Assembly (NCBI GenBank): GCA_037953745.1 | Contig: JBAKBP010004261.1 | Coordinates: 1-64,000 of the forward strand | Direction of reading: 5' to 3' | Length of the DNA: 64,000 bases | Source: Lithodes maja | Taxonomy: Eukaryota; Arthropoda; Malacostraca; Decapoda; Lithodidae | Part shown: in pieces, positions 54,945 to 64,000 of the stretch | Position numbering within the stretch: the stretch's first letter is position 1 | Layout: the number at the start of each line of letters is the position of its first letter | Notes under the pieces: model-generated | What the model saw: only the letters and a program-made list of their open reading frames with translations | Told to the model about the DNA's origin: nothing | The model's database searches: none | Program-made: the position numbers and the translations under genes

Positions 54945-57900
54945 ATGACAGATTTGAAGAAACTTAAGATTCTTAAGGGAGGAATGAAGGGAAGTTTAAA
55001 TAGATGTTTAAGAGATCTTGATGAATTTTTAATAAGTGCCACGGCTGATCAGATAAAAGGTAAATTTGCTACTGTTACTAAATCGCTAGCTACTTATGAT
55101 AGTTATGCTCAGCAGGTATATGGTTTATTGACAGTTACTGACGATGTGGAAGAAGAAATGTCGGCAGATCTTGAGTACTTTGAGGACGTTAATACAGCCT
55201 TAGCCAGACTATCTTCCACCCAAGAATCAACCTCTGTTAAGGATACCGGTACACCAAAGGCGACTGGTTTTAACCTGCCGAAGCTTATTTTGCCTACCTT
55301 TTCCGGGGATTCGGCTACCTGGACTGGATTTTGGGATATTTTTGAGTGTTCCGTCTATCATAATAAAACACTCACATCCATCCAAAGGTTCACATATCTC
55401 CGTGGTCAATTGAAAGGGGAGGCATTGAAGTTAGTCGATGGGTACAAGCTAGAAGCTACGAGTCTGCAGTGGAGTTGCTGAAGAGAACTTACGGGAGAGT
55501 GGAAGTCATCAAGACCGCTTTAATTACCAAATTCTTCACACTAGATCCTCCATCCTATGATGTGGCGGACCTAAAGGAGTACTATGCCTCCTTTGAGAGC
55601 CTCCTCCGATCTATGGAGACAATGGCCGTCACCAAGGAGGAGATATTTAGTGTGAATATCTTGAATAAGATACCCTTTCCCCTAAGGGAAATCTTACGAC
55701 GACAACTAAGCGACTCTCCACTAAACTTGGAAGCGTTGGTGCAGGTGTACCAGACTGAAGTCTTCAATATGGAGAGTACTGGACACTACCGACAAGTGGA
55801 GGTGTCGCCATCTACTGCAGCTTTCCCGGTACAGACTTCTCCTAAACAGAAAAGGCCAATATCATTAGGTTGTAAGTTGTGCAGTGTCCACGGTCATCTG
55901 TGGTATCAGTGTCCTAAGTATCCTAAGGCTACACAGAAGATTAGCAAGGCTAAATCACTTAAGTTATGTACCAGCTGTCTGGCAAGAGACCACTTCAACA
56001 GTACTTGCACCAATTCCTACATCAAACCTTGTAAGTATTGCAAGGGGAAACATTGGTTTTCCCTTTGCACCCAGTCTGATCAGCATGACGGCAAAGAAAA
56101 GGGGCGAACCCCCAAAGAGTCACATGAGAAAAGTAAGAGCGAGGGTGATAAAGTATCTGCCATGTCCATTGCTTCTCGAGAATGTCAATTGCTTCCTACT
56201 ATGATGCTGCCAGTAGTGGGGAGTAATAATAATACTATAATCTATAATGACGCGCACCTTACTTGACCAGTGCTCACAGAGGTCATTCGTTCTGCGGTCA
56301 TCATTACCCCAGCTCAAGTGTACCAGCAAGGGTCAAGAGAATTTGCGTCTCCATGGTTTCACTGGTGAAATAGATTCCAGTGACTATGATATTGTGGAGA
56401 TTTCATATGTTTGTAGAAAAAAGGTATGTCCCATCAAGGCTGTTGTGGTCGACACACTACCCAGTTTCTATATAGCATCAGAGATTCAACCACATTTGAA
56501 ATATCTCAGAAGCAAGGGGTATAAACTGGCTGATGATCAACTCTCTGCTAACAATGGTATTATGCTACTGGTCGGAGCTGATTATTACTACGACCTGGTT
56601 CACCCTGGATATCGGCGGGTAGATAAGCTAATAATGCTCCCCACGATCCAAGGTTATGCCATTTCTGGATCCTATGCCACTTCCTCTCAAGACACACAGG
56701 TGGAGGTGGTTACGGTCCTCAAGGTAGCAGTAAGCCCCATAGATAAATATATTAGGCCAAATGTGCCTGATAATACATGTACTGATATAGATAAGCTATG
56801 GGACTTGGACAATATTGGAATTGACCCACATGAACTTGATCGTGAGTCCAAGCTAGCGTTAAGCTCGTATGAAGAGACTGTAACGTATGACTCTGGCAGA
56901 GGTCAGTATGTGGTAAGGCTCCCTTGGAATGATAACAAGAGTAAATTACCTACTAATTTCCATCTAGCACTTGGTAGGTTACGTGGCCTTCAGAAGCAGT
57001 TTGTCAAGGATCCAAGTTATTGCGAGACTTATGCGGCAGTTTTAGCCGAGCAGGTACAACGTGGATTTGTGGAGAGAGTAGATCTCAGTGAATATGGGGA
57101 TAACATCCATTACCTTGCTCACCATGGGATTAAAAAGGACAGTTCCACCACTCCTGTTCGTATTGTGTATGACTGCTCTGCTAAATCCAGTGATCGCTCC
57201 TATAGCCTGAATGATTGTCTGTACACGGGTCCGTCCCTGGTCTCTGATCTAGCGCAAATTATGTTGCGCTTCAGATGTCATAAATTTGCATGGGTCGCCG
57301 ATATTGAGAAGGCCTTCCTGATGCTTCAACTCCATCGTGAAGACAGGGACTCGACAAGATTTTTATGGCCACGGGACCCAATGGATCTAGATTCAGAGTA
57401 TCTGGTCTACAGGTTCAGAGTCGTCTTATTCGGGGCGACCTGTTCCCAGTTCCTTCTCAACGCTACTATCTTGCGTCATCTTGAGGAGGCTGGACTAGAT
57501 CCTGACTTCAAGAATGAGATCAAGCAGGGGATCTATGTGGACAATCTTCAAGGCACCGGAGACAATGAAGATTTATTGCTCAAGAGATGCTGGGAGATCC
57601 GTGATATATTTGCCAAGGCTCATTTATACTTAAGAGAATGGGCCACTAATAGTGATCTTTTGAAAGGTCAATTTGCTTCTGACGGTGTAGCTACTGAGAA
57701 TAGTGAGGTGAAGTTTTTAGGCCACAAATGGGACACTACCACAGATTGTATATCCTTCTGTCACACCCCATGCGGCAGTGAGCTTATGACCAAGCGAAAC
57801 TGCTTAAGCTTGTCAGCGAGGTTGTTTGATCCCCTAGGTTTTTTGCTGCCTGTAACAATCCGTGCTCGTATGTTTTTACAGCAACTGTGGCGGCTAAAAC

Positions 57901-60287
57901 TAGATTGGGACACGCCCCTCCCGATTGAGTTACAAGATACTTGGCGGTTGATTCGGTCGGACCTTTCCACATGTTGCAAGGTCCAACTTAATCGTCAGGT
58001 TATTAGTGGTCAACAGGTGGATCTACATGCCTTTTCTGATGCTAGTAATAGTGCGTACGGTACTGCCATATACATATGCAATGGTAGTGAAGCGACGCTG
58101 GCTATAGCGAAGGCCAAAGTAGCCCCTATAAAGAAGATTACAGTTCCTAAATTAGAACTTACTGCATTGCTTCTGTCTGCTCGTCTAATAAAGTTTACAC
58201 TGGATGCTTATGCAGACATACTACAGATTAATAACGTCTATGTCTGGAGCGACAGTCAAATAGCGCTTTCATGGGTACACAGCCAGAAAGTGTTACCTGT
58301 TTATGTTTCTAATCGCACTGATGAGATACATAACTTAGTTCCTACAGCTAAATTTCGCTATGTGAGCACCAGGGATAACCCCAGTGACATAATTTCCCGG
58401 GGGATCTCGGCGCAGCAGTTTATGTCGTCCTCTATTTGGTGGCATGGACCTCCATGGCTTACATCTCCAACTGAATGGCCTCAGGATTTCAGGGAATACA
58501 TATCTGATCCTTCAAGTCGGCCCCAAGATGATGTGTTAAGTAGTTCGAATGCGAGTACTACACATCAGGATAACAAGTTGGTAGAGTGGGAACGTTACGG
58601 CAGCTATGATCAAGTAATACGGGTATTTGCATGGATATACCGTTTCATTAACAACATGAGAAGTCGGGCTCACGGGTCTTTCCTTAGTGAAGATTCGAAG
58701 CATATCAGACTCCATGAATTGAGATCAGCAGAAGCAAAACTAATATGTTTAGTACAAAAGGAATCTTATCCTACTGAACATCAAATCTTGAGCAAGGAGT
58801 CAAAGGCCAAACCCTCAAACTTAATGAGGCAGCTAGGATTATATAATATTATTATGGAAGGAGGCATAATTAAGTGTAGAGGCAGGATACAAAAAGCGGA
58901 CATTATTGATTCTGAGAAATATCCTGTCCTCCTTAGCTCCTCTCATTTGATTACCAAACTGTTGATTCGCCAATGCCATAGGACCTGCCTACATTTTGGC
59001 GTAAATTATGTTCTGGCGTATATGCGACAACGTTGGTGGATCCTTAAGATGCGACAAGCAATTAAAGGGATCCACAATAGCTGTACTATCTGTAAAAGAT
59101 TACAGGGTAAGCCTTACTCCCCAGTTGATCTACCTCCCTTGCCTGAGTTCAGGGTAAAAAGGACTGAACCATTTCAGGTAACCGGGGTAGACTACACCGG
59201 AGCGATTCATGTTAGAGAATCGCCCGGTAATATCATAAAGGTATATGCCGTCCTATTCACATGTGCGGTAACCAGAGCGATTCATATTGAATTAATTGAC
59301 GACCTATCCAGTGAGGGGTTTTTGCATACTCTAAGACGCTTTGCAGGCCGCAATGGTTTCCCTCAAATTATTATGAGCGATAATGCGACTTGTTTTGTTG
59401 GGGCCTCTAAATATCTCCAGAGTTTAATGGATGACCCGCAGGTTGTGGCTACCCTCACTGGAAAGGGTTGTCAGTGGAGATTTATACCAGCACGTGCACC
59501 ATGGTTCGGGGCGATTTGGGAGAGAACTATCGGTATCGTCAAATCTGCCATGAAGAAGGTATTAGGAAGGGCACTGGTGACCAGACGGGAGTTGCAAACC
59601 ATCTTAATAGAAATTGAGATGTCAGTCAACGACAGGCCCTTGACCTATACCTCGGCAGATGTTGATGACCTCTTACCCATTTCGCCTTCTATGCTAACAC
59701 TTGGACGAACCCTTAATACCTTTCCTAGATCGTCCGTAAATGACGAAGATCTGCAAGACCCTACGTTCGGCAATGCTGACGCCACACGTCGTCGCTTCCA
59801 GTATGTAAACAAGGTGTCCGACGATCTATGGAAACGGTGGACCCAAGAATATTTGCTGTCTCTTCGCGAGCGTCACTCTCATAAGATCAAAGGGACGAAT
59901 CAACGATGGCCTCGTATCGGGGATATCGTCCTGATTCATGATGAGCGTCCTAGGTTATTTTGGAAGCTTGGGAGGATTATCAATTTGTTTCAGGGCATTG
60001 ATGGTCTTATAAGGGTTGCTAGAATACGAACTTCGACTGGGGTTACTACTCGCCCAGTCGTAAGGTTATATCCCTTGGAGCAGGATGTAGAACTGCCGGA
60101 TGATCCTGGCGTCTCAACTGATACCCCTCCGCGGGAGAGTGCTGGTGACAGTGCTCCTCAAGGTGGGGCAGCTGATGATGAGAAGGATGATCCTCCTCAG
60201 GCTTCAGGTGGCGCTTGTCCCAAAAGGAGGGCGGCTATGAGTTCCGTGGATCTTTGGAGATCAAAGATCAAACAAGGTGATCTTTGA
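54945..60287 (+). pseudogene. BEL/Pao Gag-Pol, frameshifted copy
   Basis: Three ORFs (54945-55481, 55469-56266, 56247-60287) together cover the whole polyprotein of the intact copy. The first break, near 55455, is a 7-bp loss: the intact copy has an extra direct-repeat CAGCTAC between GAAGCTAC and GAGTC. The second, near 56240, is a 7-bp duplication (CTATAATCTATAATG versus CTATAATG). Together they cancel in frame, so only residues between them are misread. A 9-bp in-frame insertion near 58847 adds three residues. All RT, RNase H, integrase and DUF5641 motifs, including YVDN, are retained in the third ORF. It cannot make one polyprotein as it stands. Confidence 0.93.
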
Positions 60288-60352
60288 CTTCGATGTCCTT
60301 TTTTTGTTCTCTGTATATAGCTCCTGTATATCATTTTTGGTGGCGGGCAATA

Positions 60353-60916
60353 TGTCGGGAATAGGGTAATGATCCCGACAGGTTTTGGTCCAATAGGACA
60401 TTTGAATTTGGCGGTATCGTATCGCTTGTACGATTTCGGCTGGTTCTTTGTGTATTGTAGTTTATTCTTAAGTTAGGTTAAATATTAGCTGTAATGTATA
60501 AATATCTACATCAGCTCTAGATGTATTATGAAACCAAGTTATGGGTTATAATTATTATGAGCCGGCAGCCATATGTAATTTCGCGAAGCGATCGGACGCC
60601 GGCCCTTCAGTCTCTCAATCAACACCATACAGTCAACATCTCCTCCCCCGGCTCTGAGTCAACCCACAGTTCACCATGTGCTACAACTACTAATAATTTA
60701 TAACAGTCCTACATCACCAGTCCTCTTAAGCTAAGTTCATTGTATCGATATTGTATTATGTGAACATTCCTACATGTCATGCAATTGAACTAGCCGTGTG
60801 TGGGTGACTGGATTACACCCATCGACGAATACCTCGTTGGTAATTATATTATAACTATTTGTTGGGATATTTCATGTACCAGTGATGTAATTTAACCTTT
60901 ATCTAAATTCCCGATA
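60353..60916 (+). repeat. BEL/Pao 3' LTR of the plus-strand copy
   Basis: 564 bp from TGTCGGGAATAGGG to TTCCCGATA. It contains the TTAAGTTAGG segment that the SINE-array junction lacks in the 5' LTR. Confidence 0.93.
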
Positions 60917-61811
60917 CTAGCTACCCGCCCCCAAATTAGTGTAATTTCATTATACTACATACTAAGTATTAATATAGAAAGACATGTTGGGTATGCTGTA
61001 ATGAAATATATAAATAACAACACTAAACATTTTAAGATAGTGAAATATACAGATAACAATACTAAATACATTAATATGGTGAATTACTAACTGATTTTAT
61101 AATTGGTAACATATCTCTTTAACCTTCCAGGATACAACGCTCAGGGCGCCAGGAACGTAAGCACCAAAGCACTAGGCAGCGAGAGAATGCAAGGTAACTA
61201 ATGATATTCCGTATTTACAACTTTTTGTTTCTGTCCATATCAACTCACATGAGTGAATAATTTGTAAGATGCATCACGAGATATGTTTGTTTGTATGTAT
61301 GTATATACTCAGGCCCAATCCCCACTTTTCCAATTTTTGTTGGGGGGGTGGGGGACTCAAGACAGAGCCCGAATAGGGACAACGCAACAGAAAACAATGA
61401 ACACACAAAAACAAAATAAAAATTCACACACATCTAGGTCATCCAGGAGAAGACCCAGAGACCAGGGTCACCAAGGTCCCTCCAGCACTCCCCCCGTCCC
61501 CGACCACCCGGGGAGGTTCCGATCTCAGCAGGCAGACATGCAGCGAAACCGAAAACAGGTTTAACCGGTAGAGACTCAGCCAATGTTGTAAATTTTCTAC
61601 AACCCCCCCCCCCCCCCCATCCCAGGTGAATTGTTACAAATAAATAAATAAATATATGTACGGCCAAAAATGTGTCATAAAACAATGAACCTTAAAAAGT
61701 ACTAATCAAAATTTAGAAGAGTGCAGGAAGGTTGATTTATGGTCTAGTCCCCCCCCCCCCCCCCCCCTCTGCCGCGAGCAAGAATTGTACGGGTCTCAGG
61801 TCATATATACA

Positions 61812-61851
<40 letters not shown>

Positions 61852-63525
61852 TATATATGATTTGGGGAAAAATAATCCATTAATTAAAAAAATCATAAGA
61901 AATTAAAAACATAATACAAAAAAACAAAAAAAAAAAAAAAAAACGGTATACAATCAATAGGCTACCTAAATAATGGAGTAGCCTGGTTGATCCCAGGCAT
62001 TTGTTATTCTTCTACTGTATATCAATTTCAGTCTTTACCTTCTACTAATGGCCAAACCCCAAATCCCTCCCATGTATACCACCCCTAACTCTCCCACTCC
62101 CTAATCCACCAATCAATCAATTATAGTTATTGTATAGCTTTTCTTTAGCTATCCTGTCCTGCCCTGCCCTGCCCTGTCCTGTCAGGTTAGGTGAAGGTAT
62201 TGAAGGATAAGCCTTTACAACGGCACATAGTAGCTACTTTCTACTTTTCCTACTTTTTGAAGAGTGTTGAGAGGGGAGAAGAGGTGTTCGAGAGATAGGA
62301 AGCTGTTGTAGTGGTTTTGTTATGTGTGTTATTAGTCTGTATAATTCGTCAAGGTGTCCCCCGACTGAGTGCTAGCAGCATGCGGTAGTGTCCGTACAGT
62401 ACAGCCGGTGGAGTCCTAGGAATGGGGTTGGGTTTGCAAGATGACATGGCTAGGCTGCCAGTCACCACTATCAAGCTACTTTCACTTTCCATCACAGATT
62501 TACACAGTCATAATTAGATATTACTTTGAGTTAGACTGGTTTTGGCTAAATTTTCTCTTGTCACTTTCGTATAATTCTTACTGTCACTATCAGGTAGTAC
62601 ACAATTCATAGCGTCACTTTCACAGTAATACAGCGTTACCATCACATCAGTAGGCTTATACATTTATTTGTGTCATTATCACTTATACACAGATATATTA
62701 GAGTTCCACTTACGACTATTCATAAAATATTTGTCACGTTCATTGTTATAAAATAACCATAAATACATAATGTAACTTAGTATAGTCACTATGTTCACTG
62801 TCGTAGCCTATCTTTCGCTTATTACATTATTGTACTTATTGACACAGATAAATGTATTTGTGTCCCTTTTGCTTATCACAATATTGTCTATAGTCACATG
62901 TAAGCTTAATCAATATTTTTGCGTCTCTTTCGCTTATCACACTATTATAGGCCTATATAGTCACAGGCAATGAAAGCATTGTTAATTGTTTAGGAACAGA
63001 AACTTGAGTATGGAAGCAGTGAGAGGATTGCATGAAGGTGTGTTGGTGCCGACATTGATGTATGGAAGGTGCCGAGATCATACAAATATTTAATCTAGGC
63101 AGTTGCAAGACGGTTCTAAGCAAAATATACCGTTACTAAATACACAGTTTAAAATCAGAATTAGGTCAAGATAGCAATGTATTAATCTATCGTCCAGCAA
63201 TATCCTAAGCTTTATGACACGTGATCCATCGCCCAATAGAATCAATATATTGGTGTGACGTCACCGCTTACCATGGAGACGAACATGACAAACTAAACTG
63301 GTTTATCCCTTCTATCATTCTTCCTACTCCCTGTTTTATCATGTATGTTACATAATTAAAATATAGTTAATTCGCTTGTCACTGAATAATTAGCCTACTT
63401 ATAAAAGATTCATCGGACAAAATAAATGGTAGCCTACAATACAGAAAATTTTCATAGAAAAGAAAGTAGGCTATGTAGGCTACAGGCGAGTGAAAAAGTC
63501 ATTCCCCATCCGAAAAAAATGACTC
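60917..63525. other. AT-rich sequence with simple repeats, no gene seen
   Basis: Simple sequences include C runs at 61603-61618 and 61749-61767, a TA run at about 61811-61846, an A-rich run at 61917-61943 and CCTGC/CCTGT repeats at about 62153-62183. From 62.53 to 62.96 kb there are degenerate repeats of TCACTTTCGTATAATTCTTA or GCTTATCACA-like phrases. Short ORFs here show no codon pattern that I trust. Confidence 0.6.
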
Positions 63526-63775
63526 TTAACCTCTGAAGTGCGCATGGGGGGGGGGGGGGGTATGAGACATCTCTGCCTGTGCGCACGTATTTGAGCTGTT
63601 TCCATCACTAACATATTTATTTTACCATAAATAGTATTAATACTTCTCCATATGCGCCTATTATAGGTTGATTATAAAGGTATTAACCTGTTACAACAAT
63701 AAAACAAGTGGAAACGGCGTTTGGATGGTCAAAATCGGCGATACAGGCCGGGAGTTACATAATGTATGGCTGAGA
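63526..63775 (+). mobile_element. Dispersed repeat starting at TTAA, copy 2, with G15 run
   Basis: After TTAA (63526-63529) it reads CCTCTGAAGTGCGCATGGGG, a G run to 63560, and then CCATATGCGCCTATTATAGG and TTTGGATGGTCAAAATCGG. It is the inverted counterpart of 45855-46098. Confidence 0.6.
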
Positions 63776-64000
63776 ACATAAGAACATTTGAACATAAGAA
63801 AATGGGAGTCTGCAGAAAGCCGATTGGCCTAAGCAAGGCAGATCCCTGTCCCACACAACCCCAGTTCAATTACAAAGCCCAATTATAGGCTTCACACTCT
63901 AATACCCTGAGGATCATCTTACCAAAACGGTTAGAGATTAACGCAGGATTATAGGGGTCTGCAGAGCGCTGATTGGCCCAACCCGGCTGATCCCCCTTCA
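63776..64000. repeat. AACATAAGAACA-type dispersed repeat, cut by the window edge
   Basis: It begins GAACATAAGAACATTTGAAC and then has two related phrases, GTCTGCAGAAAGCCGATTGG and GTCTGCAGAGCGCTGATTGG, each followed by a GGCxGATCCC-type ending. I recall this sequence style as a common dispersed repeat of decapod crustaceans; that memory is not proof. Confidence 0.5.

Larger units (their letters stand above)
50141..60916 (+). mobile_element. BEL/Pao LTR retrotransposon, older copy with a SINE array in its 5' LTR
   Basis: Same family as the minus-strand element, in opposite orientation. The 5' LTR spans 50141-54109 but contains a 3.4-kb insertion; without it the LTR is about 555 bp. The 3' LTR is 60353-60916 (564 bp). 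The LTRs differ at many sites (for example GATTGGACG versus GATCGGACG, and AAATACTAATTTATAAC versus AACTACTAATAATTTATAAC), so this insertion is older than the other. Both LTRs end CCGATA, not CCGACA. Flanks (ACATA left, CTAGC right) show no target duplication. A PBS candidate starts at 54115 (TGGTCCTTCGTGCC). Confidence 0.93.

Overview
This window looks like repeat-dominated nuclear DNA from an animal, most likely an arthropod and plausibly a decapod crustacean. One spliced host gene with consensus-like splice sites is complete: a five-exon RBR ubiquitin ligase of the RNF144 type on the minus strand. The rest is satellite DNA, LTR retrotransposons (BEL/Pao and Ty3/gypsy), fragments of DIRS-like and LINE reverse transcriptases, tRNA-derived SINEs, TTAA-flanked MITEs and a few orphan intronless ORFs. 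There are no bacterial features. The decapod call rests on general repeat character and is not proven.

Layout. 1-7.9 kb: about 42 tandem monomers of a 184-187 bp satellite. 8.3-15.4 kb: an orphan 424-aa ORF (+), RNF144 (-), satellite-related repeats, LINE and SINE debris, a TTAA MITE, and an orphan 355-aa ORF (-) that appears to carry two retropepsin-like lobes in one chain. 15.5-21.7 kb: an amplified cluster whose plus strand encodes pieces of the C-terminal half of a VWA5/ITIH-type von Willebrand A protein and whose minus strand encodes pieces of an unknown 122-aa protein; its core is a 946-bp tandem array. 21.8-23.6 kb: a 155-bp satellite split by a 604-bp TTAA element. 23.6-31.9 kb: a mosaic of degenerate short repeats containing gypsy gag/integrase scraps, a SINE and duplicated DIRS-like RT fragments.

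32.1-39.3 kb: a full BEL/Pao element (-) with two 564-bp LTRs that look identical and one open 1777-aa polyprotein, so probably young. 39.3-46.9 kb: a 5'-truncated Ty3/gypsy element whose integrase lies upstream of the reverse transcriptase (Gmr1-like order), followed by long LTR-like sequence. 47-48.6 kb: a broken copy of a multicopy invertebrate family with a FEN/PIN-like core and a Cys-rich tail. 50.1-60.9 kb: a second BEL/Pao copy (+), older and with two frameshifts; its 5' LTR is interrupted by 10.8 copies of a 315-bp unit, each with a tRNA-like Pol III promoter. 60.9-64 kb: AT-rich DNA with simple repeats and dispersed elements, no gene seen.

The elements interlock: the satellite family reappears beside the orphan ORFs, the VWA-fragment units share motifs with the 155-bp satellite, and the two BEL copies form a large inverted repeat around the gypsy element. 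The most novel candidates are the two-lobed retropepsin ORF, the amplified VWA5-like gene pieces, and the SINE array inside an LTR.
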